64,000 nucleotides of DNA from Limonium bicolor (Eukaryota; Streptophyta; Magnoliopsida; Caryophyllales; Plumbaginaceae): positions 369,308,831-369,372,830 of the forward strand of contig CM041778.1 of NCBI GenBank assembly GCA_023374045.1, given 5' to 3'. Below the pieces are notes generated by a model. The model saw only the letters and a program-made list of their open reading frames with translations. It did not search any database and had not been told where the DNA came from. Made by a program: the position numbers and the translations under genes. Each line of letters opens with the position of its first letter. Within the stretch, counting starts at the first letter, position 1. Positions 1 through 11,145 of the stretch are shown here, piece after piece.

Positions 1-586
1 TCGCCTCACCCAATCGGTCCCAAAGCCTCTTTAATCTGGCGTAGTAGGAGCTAATAGAATCTTCATTTTGTTACGTCTGGCTGATCTCGCGTTGAATCGA
101 AAAGATTTCGGGGCCGTTGACGAGATCGTATCTTCTGCACAAGTCGGCCCAAGCATCGTGAGCCGTATTGCAATAAAGGATAGAATCTGTGATATCTTTC
201 TCCAATGAGTTTATGATCCAAGCGAAAACAGTGTGATTACACCGCTCCCAAAGAGGAAATCGCTCCGAGGTCTTGGGTGGCTGCGCTATCTGCCCTTTTA
301 CAAAACCAAATTTATTTTTGGCTTTGAGCTGGATAATTGCTGCGCGCTTCCAGTGATCAAATCCTCCTTTGCCCTTGAATTTGCTTCCGAAATTAAGGGT
401 TGTATGATCAGAAGGATGCAGATAAAACGGGTCTGCCATATCGGTGAGAGCTGTGTTTTCTTGATTCGATGGTGCGTCCGTTTGGCTGCAATCAGAATCG
501 TCACCGTCTTGATTTACCTTCTCGCATTCTTCTTCAATGATCGTTTCCACTTCCTGCGGTTTCTTGCCTGGGTCTGGTTGCGCCAT
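1..586 (-). pseudogene. Copia retrotransposon gag, N-terminal part (broken, runs off window)
   Basis: The minus-strand frame from 586 encodes a gag-type polyprotein of the plant Copia class (UBN2 / Retrotran_gag family), which packages element RNA in cytoplasmic particles. An acidic leader of about 50 residues is followed by the typical start MADPFYLHPSDH and a helical core containing GGFDHWKRAAIIQLKAKNK, then HDAWADLCRRYD. An in-frame TAA lies at 71-73. Beyond it the same frame stays open to the window edge and still reads as gag (SISSYYARLKRLWDRLGE), so the stop is a disabling mutation and not the natural end. The start lies 39 bp downstream of the primer binding site, as expected for Copia. 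The protease, integrase and RT would be to the left of the window. Confidence 0.85.
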
Positions 587-624
587 TTGCTTTTGCGGAA
601 GCTAGGGTTTATTTGAGAGCCTCA

Positions 625-636
625 GCTCTGATACCA
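625..636 (-). other. Copia primer binding site
   Basis: On the minus strand this reads TGGTATCAGAGC, the classic plant Copia primer binding site complementary to the 3' end of initiator methionine tRNA. It directly follows a CA-ending LTR and precedes the gag start. Confidence 0.9.
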
Positions 637-903
637 TGACAACAGGAAGGTGAAGAAGAAAGACTAAGTATGTTATTTAGTAATACAGAGGTAACGAGAC
701 TCTGTACTTTGTTATATAATACATGCCTATGCCCCTGTATATATATATGTGCGAGAGAGGGACGGGACGGAGATGTACATACACAGAGTGCACTATAACA
801 TATACTACATATACATACTATATTATATCTGATAAATACTGCTGCTTGCTTCAAGCCAGTGGCAATCAATATGCTACAGCTGAACACCGTCAATCCCCTC
901 ACA
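637..903 (-). repeat. 5' LTR of the Copia element (outer edge approximate)
   Basis: The inner edge is fixed by the primer binding site: on the minus strand the LTR ends with ...TTGTCA at 637. The outer edge is inferred from a TGTGAGGGG start near 903. The partner LTR lies outside the window, so neither identity nor target duplication can be tested. Inside are AT-rich, TATA-like stretches around 735-750, as expected of an LTR promoter. Confidence 0.6.
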
Positions 904-1345
904 CGATTTCAATATTCTTCTGTGTTATTTTCTTTTCTATCTCTTTCAAAAAAAAAGTTCTGGATTCTAATTCTATCTCTTCTGGTGCAGTTTGGCTAGT
1001 TCCAATATATTGGCTAGTTCAGCGACATACTCATCGAGTTCCAATCTCAGTAGGGTGTAGTCTCCTGAAGCGGTGGATTTTCGGCTTAGTAGATGTCACT
1101 TACTGGCTTGCGATTGTTATGATGATTGGAGATCAAATAGATGTGGACTGCATGTTGTTTAAAACGAATGAATTGAAAAGAATTGGGAACTACAAGCTCA
1201 ACTAAACCTTTTTTTCCTGCATCCCTCCAATTATTCATGGCTGTGAGAATACGCTTCTGTTGCTATTGTTTTTCAGCTTATGAGTATATGCGTTTTCCTT
1301 CTCCAAGTGGATTCTTTTTCCTTTTAAGATGTCTGGTTTGATGCA
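904..1345. other. Sequence between Copia LTR and LINE-A, no gene recognised
   Basis: A plus-strand open frame runs through to 1205, but its product matches no family I know and half of it lies in the LTR. It may be a host exon or chance. No RNA gene is seen. Confidence 0.4.
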
Positions 1346-1522
1346 TTTTTTTTTTTGATCAAGGGGCTTCAATTGTAGCATAGTCACCGGTGAATGGTGT
1401 TAAACAGCAAGGAAAATCCTAGCCAGGGGAAATCAGAGTACAACTATAACCAGAAGGGAGTAAAACAGACACAAACATATCTCAAAACAACTACTCTATC
1501 AGAAACTCATTTGCTGTTACAA

Positions 1523-2626
1523 TTAATTCTTCAAATCTGTAGATGCCATCAGTGTGGAAACAGATCCCCTCCAGTCCCGATTAAATTTGCACCATTCCAA
1601 TATCCCCAACTTTGTTGATTGTGCTACATCATGCCAATTAATTACCGCCTGCTCAAAAATCACCCGGTTTCTGCACTGCCATATATGGTACACAGTGAAC
1701 ATATACGTAGCAGTCCAGTACTTTCTACATCTGCTGTTAGGAGTATGGGAGCACCAGTACTCCAGGCTAGTTTCAATCTCCACGTCAATGGGCAGATTCA
1801 CCCCCACCAAAGTAATAACATATTCCAGAATTTTATAGATTCACTACATCTCAGGAACAAATGGTGCGCTGATTCCGAAGCATGGTTACACAAAGGACAG
1901 ATCAGCTCCGACAGCACTACGAGATTTCTTCCGAATAGCCTATCTCTAGTTGCCAATTTGTTTTGCAACAGAAACCACACAAACAGCTCAATACGAGGCG
2001 GAGTAGCTTTCTTCCAAACAGCCCGATGCCAAAGTACCTGTGAGTGTTTTATACGCATGACATCCTCATAAAAATTTCCCACATGGAACTTACCGTCTCT
2101 GCTCGTATTCCATTGCCAGCAATCCCTTCCTTCATCTCTTTGCAAGTCACGACTATCAAGCAGCTGCAGCAAGCAGTTTACTTCCTCGCACTCATATACA
2201 AAGAGTTCCTCCTCCACCTCAAGCACCAGTTCCATTTTGAACCGTCCCAAACTCCCACTTCGTTGATCTTGGCCGTTTTAACATCGCTGATGGAGTATAG
2301 TCTAGGGTATTTGGGTCCAACCAGAACCTGATTCTTTCACCATTATGAACGACCCAATTCAGATTCGCAACTAGCACATCACTTATACAGCTGTTCCAGG
2401 TGTAAACAGACACAATACTCTTCCAAGTACCTTTTCTGTTGTTTACCATCCAGGACTCAGCATTGACAGGGAGGCTAATGTCCTGCCCATAAACACCAGC
2501 AACAACTCCTTTCCATAGCTTATCTTCATCATTCATATATTTCCACCACCACTTAAGAAGAAGGGCTGCATTTTTCGTCTCAAAATCACATATTCCCAAG
2601 CCACCCATGTCTTTCGGCCGAGTCAA
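1523..2626 (-). pseudogene. LINE-A RT C-terminal and zf-RVT region
   Basis: Three overlapping minus-strand frames (2219-2626, 1798-2250, 1523-1810) together give the conserved tail of plant L1 ORF2. The first contains MTRPKDMGGLGICDF, the usual post-RT motif. The second is the zf-RVT zinc-binding module, with CPLCNHASESAHHLFLRC as its Cys/His core. The third holds the YHIWQCRNRVIFEQ end. They should be one frame; at least two frameshifts separate them. The element ends without an RNase H domain, unlike LINE-D. Confidence 0.85.
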
Positions 2627-2636
2627 ATGAGCCCAT

Positions 2637-4060
2637 TTAACCAGAGATAGGCCTTTCCCGTTTTGGTAGTTCCAGAGGAACCTTCTCTGTATACCATTTA
2701 TCCTTTCTATGACTCCCTTCGGCCTTCGGCATACGGAACAAGCTCATATAGTAGACAGGTATGCTATCTAATACTGCACGAATGAGTACCAATCTACCTG
2801 CTCTAGATAGTGAAGATGCTTTCCATTGACTTAACCTGGCATCAATCTTATTTATCACTGGCTTCCAAGTCTCAATTCTGCGCGGATTTGCGCCCAACGG
2901 CAGACCAAGATAGCTAGTGGGTAGCTTCCCCACCTGACAGCCGAGACAACTTTGTATACGAAGAAAATCATCGTCATCCAGGTTTACTCCAAATGCCGCG
3001 GATTTAACCCAGTTCACCTCCAATCCCGACATATCCGCAAATATTGCCACTATCCATTTCACGGATAACAACTCGTCATCGTCTAGTGGGCTGAGGATGA
3101 CCGTGTCGTCTGTGAATTGTAGATGGGAGACCCTGACTTCGTTACTGCCAACAACCAGCCCCTTCCTATCTCCAATTCTGACTGCATAATCCAATAACCA
3201 GTTGAGAGCTTTTGCTACTATGATGAATACAGAGGTGAGAGGGGGTCACCCTGTCGAAGTCCGCGTCTGGGTTTGAATGTCGGTGTGGGTGTGCCATTTA
3301 CAAGAACCGCTATTCACGGCGTACTGATACACCTCAAGATCCAATCACGCCATTGAGCTGGGAAATGAAGTAACTCAAGCATTTTCATAATGAATTGCCA
3401 GCTTACACAGTCATATGCCTTTTGGAAATCGATTTTGAAAATCACACCCTTCCGCCTTCTATGATTTAGCCAATGGACCACCTCATTTGCAATTAGAGGT
3501 CCTTCTAGGATATGCCTACCTTTAACAAACGTTGTCTGCGTCTCACCAATCACAGAGCTTATAACCCGACTCAACCTCATAGATAGGATTTTGGAGATTA
3601 CTTTGTAGAAGCATCCTATGGTACTTATTGGCCTGTATTCCTCCATCCTTTTAGCCTCTGCCACTTTTGGGATTAAGGTAACCCAAGTTGTGTTTACTCC
3701 CATCGGCATCTGATTTCGAGCAAAGAACCTCTCAATTTCGTCAGAAAATTCACTCCCGATAGTACTCCACATCCGTTTGATAATGTTAAAATTGAACCCG
3801 TCATAACCTGGTGCTTTCCTGCTGTTACAGCTCCATACCGCCTGTTTTATTTCCTCCCTGATGGGTAGTCTGACAAGATAAGCTTGGTCTAATTCGGTCA
3901 GAGTCGGCCTCCCCTCACTGAACGGGAATGCACCTGTAGCACAGTTCAGTCTATATAATTCTTTGTAATACTTTCTGGCCTCTGTACGAATGTCTGAAGG
4001 CTTATAGGACATCCTCCTATCAATCATCAACCCCACTATTCGATTTGTATTGCGGTTCAC
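2637..4060 (-). pseudogene. LINE-A reverse transcriptase (broken)
   Basis: Two minus-strand frames (3314-4060 and 2637-3194) cover the RT of a plant L1 ORF2. The first has SRKAPGYDGFNFN, TLIPK and the first catalytic aspartate region FKIDFQKAYDCVSW. The second has the YxDD-equivalent box as LQFTDDTVIL (FTDD where the family has FADD) and the thumb motif KLPTSYLGLPLGANPR. A frameshift or stop lies between 3194 and 3314, in the stretch that normally reads GLRQGDPLSP. The A-to-T change next to the catalytic Asp pair and the broken frame mean that no active enzyme is made. Confidence 0.9.
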
Positions 4061-4162
4061 CGATGCCTTCTGGTGAAAATATCAGGTATTCGAATCCCCT
4101 TCACGAACATATTTCTCCCTCGACATTTGTCTCCAGTAACTTTCTTCTTTTCTCAACGCCTT

Positions 4163-4894
4163 CTAGATCTCATTCTTTATTTTAATCCTTTCTGCTGTTC
4201 TTTCCTCTGTCGTCCCACACCTTTCATCCAGAGCATCAATGTTTTGTAGATCGGTATGCAACTTTTTGAGGGTCTGATTGATCAGACCAAAATGATCCTT
4301 GTTCCACTTGCTCAAAATACCCTTCATTTTTTTGAGTTTGACACTCGCTTTCTCCCCAGGTAACTTATTCCATTCTTCCTCGAAGAAGCTCATAAAACTG
4401 TCGTCCTCCAGCCACGCATCAAGTGACCTGAATGGACGGGGACCCCAGTCTTGTTTCACGAGTTCCAACCACATGAATCTGTGATCGGAGATTCCCCACG
4501 GCCTCCCTCTTAGCAACAAGTGAGGGAAATGTGTTAACCAAACTGTCATACAGAAAGCCCTGTCAATTCTGCTCCATGAACCTCTATTTTTCCATGTGTA
4601 TTTGCACCCAGTTAATCTGATTTCTACCATCTCCATATCATGAATCCAGGTATCAAAGTCACGCATCGATCGTGTGACCGTCGCTATATTGCCACCTCTT
4701 CTTTCTGCACCGTTTCGAACTTCGTTGAAATCTCCAATAACCACCACCGGTAATGATGTCGCAGCCTTGAATGTGAGTAACTGTTGGTAGACTCCATTTC
4801 TATCATTCGCGTTTGTCGGGCTGGGATGGTTCTGGGCCCACTGGGGTGGGTTTGCCGTAATTCGGGTTACTTGGTGGTTCACATGAAATCCGCC
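4163..4894 (-). pseudogene. LINE-A apurinic-type endonuclease, C-terminal half
   Basis: The frame shows the exonuclease-endonuclease-phosphatase signatures VVVIGDFNEVR and WGISDHR, with TWKNRGSWSRIDRAF between them, as in plant L1 endonucleases that nick target DNA. The N-terminal half (about 150-200 residues, including the catalytic Asn and Glu) is absent. Upstream sequence does not resemble it on either side of the CACTA insertion, so an internal deletion occurred in addition to the insertion. The first few codons of the longest frame come from the CACTA terminus. The frame stops at 4163, before the RT frame. Confidence 0.85.
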
Positions 4895-4895
4895 C

Positions 4896-6480
4896 ACTAC
4901 AAAAATATGCGTGTGTTTCAACACAAAAAATTCTCAATTTTCGACATAAATATGTGTCGAAAATTAGGAATCAACACAACACCAAAGTGTCGAGTTTGAC
5001 AACGTTGAAAAAATATTATCAACGCAAATAGTTAAGAATTTCTACATAAAATTGCGTCGAAAAGAATATTAAACTAATAGAAATTTGTGTCGTAAATGAC
5101 ATTTTCCACTCAAATGATATTATCGATATACGACTCAAATATTGCGTCGAAAAAGTGTAAAATTTTCTCAAAAAAAAAAAATCAGAAATCACTATTAAAA
5201 CCATCGTACACATAGTGACAGATCTACAACATACTAATATAACTGTCCAAATCAGTCTCAATCCCATTCAATCGACCACTCTCAACTATATATGTCCATA
5301 TAACATCAAAAACTGGAACATGAGTGACATTTATTAGTTATGTCTTCATCTGGAACACCAACAACTAATGCCAAGCTCTCTGGTTTTCTATTCCAGTGCT
5401 GTGTGCCCTCCTGCATACACAATCAGTAGAAAAAGTATAGTAAAGTAGAGAAAAACAGCAACAGCAAAACAAGTTAAACAGTACTACTAATAGTTAACAC
5501 TTTTTGATCACCATCCCTCGTAATATAACTTGCAAGTTAAATGTAGTGTGCTCTTGGTATCTGAGACTTGAAATCATTCCTAAGCGCAATGAGCTAGCGT
5601 GGGTAGTGAAAGGACACCTCTTTCTTTTTCTAAAATTTGCTGCAATCATGAATAGTAAGAGTAGCCTTTTTCCAGGGCTTGAAAAAACTGTCACAGTTTA
5701 ATTGTTCTTTCACGTTGTGTGCAGATGTTGTTGTATCAATGCATGCAGGGGGCAAGGGCAACTCGTAAGAAAAAAAAAAGTTCCATCAATTTAGATGAAA
5801 TACAGATAAAGGCAAGATGGGTGGATGGATGGATGAAACAGAGCCTATAGCTAAGGTCTTGTCAAGAGAGCTTAGTTGTCTGTTGGTTGGTAGCTACTAT
5901 GTATTTATGGGGAACAGAGCAGCACACATGAGACAGAGATAGAGAGGAAGGAAGGAGGTAGAGAGACAGAGTGGGAGAAGAGTTAAGAGGGTTATTGTTG
6001 GATTTGGGAAGAAAACGGAAAAGATAAAGGCGTTTTTTGGACCAATTAAGAAGCGGTAGCACTTCCTCAATGAATGTGTAGCTAGCCGTTGAGATTGGGG
6101 TAGTAAAGTAATATGGTATGGTCAATATATACATGCCCCACCTTCACTGGTGCTCTTTCCAGACAGTTGAAACTCAAACTAGCACACTGATATATACATG
6201 CACACGTAATTATGCTCAATTTCCACTGATTGATGAAACAATAGTGTGACAGAGACATATAATGATAGAGATTAAAAACAGAGGTAGATTCACCACTAAA
6301 ACAGTAGCAGCAAAACTAGTTAAAAACAACACTTGATCAGCAGCAGAATGACAGAGACATATGTATCATAATGATAGAGATGTCATCATATATGAGAGTT
6401 AATAACATAGTTATCAGCATCATAATCAACTAAAGCACACATGTAGTAGCTGAATTTTAGTAAACAAAGCACAAATAAGC
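4896..6480. repeat. CACTA-1 3' subterminal repeats and noncoding part
   Basis: From 4900 to about 5165 there are many copies in both orientations of a motif like TTTCGACACAATTTTGTCGAAA, the usual CACTA subterminal transposase-binding array. From 5170 to 6480 I see noncoding AT-rich DNA with short repeats such as GACAGAGACATAT (6248, 6351) and no credible coding exon. Confidence 0.75.
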
Positions 6481-6487
6481 TGATACC

Positions 6488-8191
6488 TCATGAATGAATT
6501 GTAGTGTTTGTTAATGCAGCAAGTTGTGCTTGCACATTAGCTAGCATTGACATCTGCATTGCAGCTTGCTCACGCAGGGTTTTCACTTCATCTCGAAGAG
6601 AACGAACATCTTCATCTCTGTTAGATGCTTCTCGGTTGCTTCGACCTCCACGAAACTGTGAAGGCATAACTCCAAGACCATAGCCTTTCACACGTCCTTT
6701 GTCTGGTCCTCGAAGCTCATAATGGGCCTCATACTCCGCACCAACAGTTGAACTAGAAAATTCGCTAAAACTGACTTTCTCACGAACATACTCGGTAGCT
6801 TTTTCCTATACAATGAAATAGTATTTCAAAACTGAACTGATTTTACAACTTTTGGTTGATTAATAAAAATGAACAAACTTACAACATATGTTTCAGATGC
6901 GGGATCAATATAGGATCCATCTTTTGTCATGTGACATTCCTTGAAAAATTCCACTGGTCCTATTTCCCTGTCGTGTTCTTCTTCCTACGAATAAAAAAAT
7001 AACCAAATAGTAACATAATAAATTTCAACCAGTATAGAAAAATCATGAAAAAAGTATAATACAAGATGATTTGACTTACAAGCTCATCTCTTTTTTCAGC
7101 AAAGCTCTTTGCACCAGTAGTATGCACATGCATTTTTGCAGCCCGTGATATCTTTGCATCTTTTGAAATCATCTAAAAGGAAAAGAAAAAAATCAGAAAT
7201 CTTATACAAAAATTCTATTAACATAACATATTTTGGAAGAATAAAGAATAGTACCTTAAACTCCTTTGAATACCAATAATCAACTAAGTTCACCAAACAT
7301 CAGCATCAATTCCACTTGGCCTATTGTCATATGCAACTTCTTTGGAGCAGTCACCGTTCTTTGTTACCCGCTTTTTTAAATTGCACTTGTAACTTCTCCA
7401 CTTGTTGTTACAATGTAAAAGAATGATGCGATCAACATGGGCCCCTTCTTGTATATGAAACTTAGTCGACCATGGTAAATAAAATATGTTAATATGTGGA
7501 AGCACATAATATGAACAATTTGATTATATCTACATACCCTGATATATTTCACAATTTGTTTCTTCCTTTCCTTCTCCAAATGCTTCCAAGTTCTGTATGC
7601 TTCCAAATGAATGTTTGGACCATCCAAACATATACTTCAAATGTAGGAGATGCAATGTAAACGACAACTTCGAATAGTTTTTGCAACCAGGATACAACTC
7701 CTCATGAGCATCATCAATGAGCTTCTTGTGATTTGAACCATGCTCATCTAATGAAACACTTTCTCCTGGTAAAGATTCTGAAGTTCTAATGTTGATATCC
7801 TCATCAAAATGACCGAGATCATCAAAAGCATCCACATTAGGCAAGGCAGCCCCCATAAAAGTGTCTTGGATCAAACCCTCAATATCATCTTCACCAATAT
7901 AATTACGTTGAGGACTTGGTTGAAGCGAAGTACGAGAAGATGGAGAGAAACTTGATTCTACAAAATTTTCACCATGATCAATCCAATGCGTATAACCAAG
8001 GCAAAACCCATGGGACAATACATCATTCTCCACCTCCTTTTTAGTCATAGGGAAGCGATTGTAGCACGCTGTACAAAGGCAGACAATTTTTCCATCTTTT
8101 GCAGAGTTCTCAAAAGCAAATCTCAGGAAACTCTCATAGCCAAGTAAGAATTCTGGGCTGCCCTTTGCTTTAAAATCCAAGACTTATCCAT
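6488..8191 (-). pseudogene. CACTA-1 transposase, internally deleted and frameshifted
   Basis: The minus-strand start at 8191 (ATG, MDKSW) opens a Transpos_assoc-type domain: a one-base frameshift near 8165, then FLRFAFENSAKDGKIVCLC, a Cys-rich TACYNRF and GYTHWIDHGE. An acidic linker leads to LYPGCKNYSKLSFTLHLLHLK, which normally begins the TNP2 catalytic domain, but that domain is missing. The sequence passes instead to a Transposase_24 region (KWRSYKCNLKKRV, LVDYWYSKEFK, HTTGAKSFAEKRDEL, VKGYGLGVMPSQF) and a coiled coil rich in Leu and Gln ending at 6488. Introns separate the Transposase_24 parts (near 6811-6880, 6986-7079, 7173-7254). A base is missing near 7294 (DVW then stop instead of DVWVNLVDYW). 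It cannot supply transposase. Confidence 0.87.
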
Positions 8192-8734
8192 CCCCTATCA
8201 GCCAATACAAACTAGCGTTTTCATATGATTCACATAACAAGGATATAATAGAAACTAAGACACATATGTAACATGACTTGTAAATTATAAGGTATCTACT
8301 TTAGTAGGTAAGTTATTTATTTTAAAAAATTGTCTACTACAACAAAGCTTTTATCAATTCCAACGCCCATTCTTTTCAATACTACTACTGTAATGTAAGT
8401 ACTACCTCATCATATATAAATGCAATGACCTCGCCTCGGTAACATGCATGGATAAAATTCAAAACAGAGACACTTGTCCCATATTCTCATTCAAATTGTT
8501 AATACTACTACTACTCTATTATTAATAGCTTGTTTTGGGTTTCGGTCATTGGAACTGGTTCTGATTCATAGCTTGTTTGCTACCATCATTTCAAGTTCGA
8601 ACCGCACACAGACCACTATTAGTTTTGTCATACAATAAATATAAAATACAAAAATAGTTTATTTTTTGAAAAAAATAAAACCTTACTATGTATTACGAGC
8701 AGCGATCAATTACATTTTCTGGGATTTTGCCACA
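8192..8734. other. CACTA-1 sequence upstream of the transposase start
   Basis: AT-rich, with short CTACTACT-type repeats around 8380-8520. No coding exon recognised. It presumably holds the transposase promoter. Confidence 0.4.
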
Positions 8735-8989
8735 CTAGATAGTTTCAGTTTTTCCTCCCCGGGCAATATTAGCCAGCATATGGGCACCCATGTTTACATA
8801 ACATGGTATATACCTAAAACACAAAAGATCAAAACCAGCCCCAAGATTCCTAGGATTACATCGTCCATCAGCTAAGTTATAATTAACACTATCGTAGCCC
8901 GCGTAAGACTTGACAAAATGCAAAAAATCAGAGAGTACACAAACTCTCTTGAAGCCTGCTTGAGAAGCAACCTGGATACCCAAAATCAA
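8735..8989 (-). pseudogene. RNase H-like (RVT_3) domain fragment inside CACTA-1
   Basis: The minus-strand frame of 84 codons looks like the second half of a plant RNase H-like RVT_3 domain: GIQVASQAGFKRVCVLSDF supplies the strand-turn with its acidic residue, and YVNMGAHMLANIAR the typical terminal N-x-x-A-H-x-L-A helix. Such domains occur at the C-terminus of plant LINEs and as separate small host genes. Here it stands alone, without reverse transcriptase, within the CACTA borders and on the same strand as the captured hydrolase exon. The first domain half is not visible. It may be captured host or LINE sequence; I cannot tell which. Confidence 0.7.
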
Positions 8990-9184
8990 TCAATCAGTCT
9001 CATTCATCTCTACTTTCTTTTTTAAATCATAGCTTTGACTTTGAATAATCACCCTCCCCATCAGATTGTAGTGAAAGAATGTGCTGACTAAATCGCAAAG
9101 ACAAACTAAGATCACTGATAATTGTAGTGATCAGATTTACCAGGGACAGATTTAAAGGAAAATTGATAGATCCCTAAACTGTAC

Positions 9185-9306
9185 CTCTTCGACGCGTTTC
9201 TGGAGTTGTGGGAGGGTATCTTTTGAGAAGCCTCGAAAGGTACCACCTATAGTCACAGAATCGGGAATAATGTTGAAGCCACCACCTCCTTGGACCTTTG
9301 TTACCG
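9185..9306 (-). pseudogene. Captured exon of an IAA-amino acid hydrolase (ILR1-like, M20 peptidase)
   Basis: Read on the minus strand, a 122-bp exon bounded by an AG acceptor (9306/9307) and a GTACAG donor (9184/9183) encodes [20 protein letters not shown] followed by [20 protein letters not shown]. This closely matches the dimerisation-domain segment of ILR1-like auxin-conjugate hydrolases, which release free IAA from amino acid conjugates in the ER. No other part of the gene (signal peptide, metal ligands) was found nearby, so it is an exon fragment carried by the CACTA element. An upstream exon-like stretch (9447-9520) ends at a GTAAAA donor and would join in frame, giving a possible chimeric transcript. 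Confidence 0.82.
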
Positions 9307-10106
9307 CTGATGACAGACATTCGAATAAAGAATAAAGTCATGCACAGGAAAGCAAGCTTCCATGAACAACATAAAGTACGGGCTGCAAACTTTAGATCTA
9401 GCTTAGCAAAGAAACAGGGATGATTTTACCATAAAGAGCGGAAACGAGTGCATACAAGCCTGAGAGTCCAGCGGAAACAGGTGAGTCCACAGCAAGAGAA
9501 GAAGAAGAAGAAATTGCTGCTCAAAATTGCGGTGGGGTGAGAACGAGAGTGAGAGAGAAGCAAATAATGTCCGATTTGAAAAAATTATAGTCAGCTCGGG
9601 TGAGCAATTACATGAAGAGTGAGGAATCGAAACGAGAATAAACTTCTAACAATCGATTTATGAGGAATTTTAGATTTACCGGTTTAATTTCCTCGCGCTC
9701 CTCGTTCCTTCATTATGTTGATATCTCTGCTGATAGGATGAAGATTATTGTAGTTGTAGGGGTGTGAATGCGTTTGCAGATTTGGTCTGGAATGACTGTG
9801 AATGTGTTTGCAGATTTGGTGAAACGGACCGAAACGGTAATTGGTGAAGTTTGGAGAACGGTAGAATGAGGAGGGCAGCAGTCACCAGAGTTCTTTTATT
9901 TTCTTTTCTTTTCAGAGATACGGACAATGGGCTTAGTAAAGACTAAGTGTAAAATTAGCCCACTATAAAAGTAATATAATATGCGCTGAGTATTCTGCTC
10001 TATAATCAACACTATTCATGTAGCGTTAAAAACATACTAATCTTATGAACGCTACTTTTCTGACCGTGGAAAATTATACGTTAAATTTGACCAATTTTTT
10101 GTAGTG
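9307..10106 (-). other. CACTA-1 5' end: possible chimeric leader exon and subterminal repeats
   Basis: Around 9440-9520 the minus strand has an exon-like stretch (AVDSPVSAGLSGLYALVSAL) with a GTAAAA donor. A 60-codon minus-strand frame at 9745-9927 (MSVSLKRKENKRTLV) is of unknown origin and may also be captured. From about 9990 to 10106 are the subterminal repeats with the GTAGCGTT core. Confidence 0.45.
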
Positions 10107-10109
10107 GCC

Positions 10110-11053
10110 ACTGTGTCTTCTCAACAATTGGTCTTGTACACTCTTGGTACTGACTATCCGCTCCACTTATGAGACAGGCTGATAAAGTTGAGTCTGATTC
10201 TATAACTTCCGTTTGCCAGTCATTTATAGTCGATCCTTCGTAGGTTAGGTACGTGTCCCTATTATCGGCCAGCGCTTCAATAGTTTTCCTGACGCTTTGT
10301 AAATTTTTTAATTCATCACATTTGTCCCACCATCTTCTTTCCAGCACGCCCATCCCCACTGACAAGCTTCCACTATTTCCTACCATATTCATCATCATAA
10401 GACCATCAAAGCCGTCCATCCATCTCCTTTCCACCGAAAAGTCCCATAATTCTATACATAGAATATTCTTTTGTAGCTGGTCACGTTCCTTCTCAAAAGT
10501 GAGTTGCCATAATTCACCATTTTTAATTACTTCCTTTGGGACTCCCAACATCCCGTCATTATCCAAGCACTCAACACACCGCCTTGGGAATTGTTTAGTG
10601 CTAATTGCGCTGTCAACATCCTGTCCGACACTTGGGTGGGTGTGTGGCCAAGTCTCTGTTTACATCCATGCCGGAACTTAGGCTACTATCCTCACCGGCG
10701 GCGGTGAAGGTATTCTGACTAACAGAGTTGTATGTCTCCGCGCGGTTTTCTCCTACTTCCTCCGTCCATACCTCTATTACCCCGACCGACGTTACCATGT
10801 TATCGAAAATAACCTCCAGCTCCTCGTTAAGGATTTTGAAGCTAGACGTCTCGACTGTCGCGAACACCTCAAGGTTGCAAGGCAGGTTGTTCATGTCTGT
10901 CTCAATCTCCTTTACAACGCCAAAGTTCCTCAATATACTCCTTACAGACATTTCACACCAGGCCTGGGGTGGGAGCCCTCGGATAGCCACATACGCTACT
11001 CGTTTATTCGACATTTCATTAAGAAATGATGCATTCATATCGTTTCTGAACAA
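10110..11053 (-). pseudogene. LINE-A ORF1 (gag-like), broken
   Basis: The frame from 11053 to 10613 carries VAYVAIRGLPPQAWCEMSVR and then FGVVKEIETDMNNLPCNLEV, the usual middle of plant L1 ORF1 (the fold that precedes the RNA-binding part). A second minus-strand frame, 10566-10110, is a low-complexity linker of unknown fold and reads directly into the CACTA terminus. A stop or frameshift separates the two near 10600. The piece lies immediately upstream of the ORF2 remnants once the CACTA element and one GCC are removed, which ties both halves to one LINE. The 5' end of the element is not clear; it lies between about 11023 and 11120. Confidence 0.75.
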
Positions 11054-11145
11054 TTTAACTTTGTAGTTGCAATCATTTCTATAATGAATATATTGAAGTA
11101 TTTAATCTAAAAACTAAGATTTAGAGTCATGAGAAATGAATGCAG

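Larger units (their letters stand above)
1346..4894 (-). mobile_element. LINE-A (L1-type non-LTR retrotransposon), 3' portion
   Basis: The minus strand carries, in order, part of an endonuclease, a reverse transcriptase and a zf-RVT C-terminal region, ending in an 11-base poly(A) (poly-T at 1346-1356). The element is interrupted at 4895 by a CACTA transposon. Its ORF1 continues on the far side at 10110-11053. Several frameshifts and stops make it inactive. No convincing target-site duplication was found. Confidence 0.88.
4895..10106 (-). mobile_element. CACTA (En/Spm) element 1, 5.2 kb, inserted in LINE-A
   Basis: The left end reads CACTACAAAAATATG and the right end, reverse complemented, CACTACAAAAAATTGG, so the terminal inverted repeats share 11 leading bases. 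Both flanks carry GCC (4892-4894 and 10107-10109), the 3-bp target duplication expected of CACTA elements. Subterminal short repeats lie inside both ends (GTGTCGAAAA type on the left, GTAGCGTT type on the right). The transposase runs on the minus strand but lacks its catalytic core. The right third holds captured host-gene fragments. The intact TSD suggests a younger insertion than LINE-A. It is non-autonomous as it stands. Confidence 0.92.

Noticed and set aside
723..1205. 160-codon open frame on the plus strand
   Set aside because: The first half is LTR sequence on the opposite strand and no family is recognisable in the second half.
1333..1345. Possible LINE-A target duplication TGATGCATT (also at about 11024-11033)
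   Set aside because: Short and partly inside ORF1-like coding sequence; likely chance.
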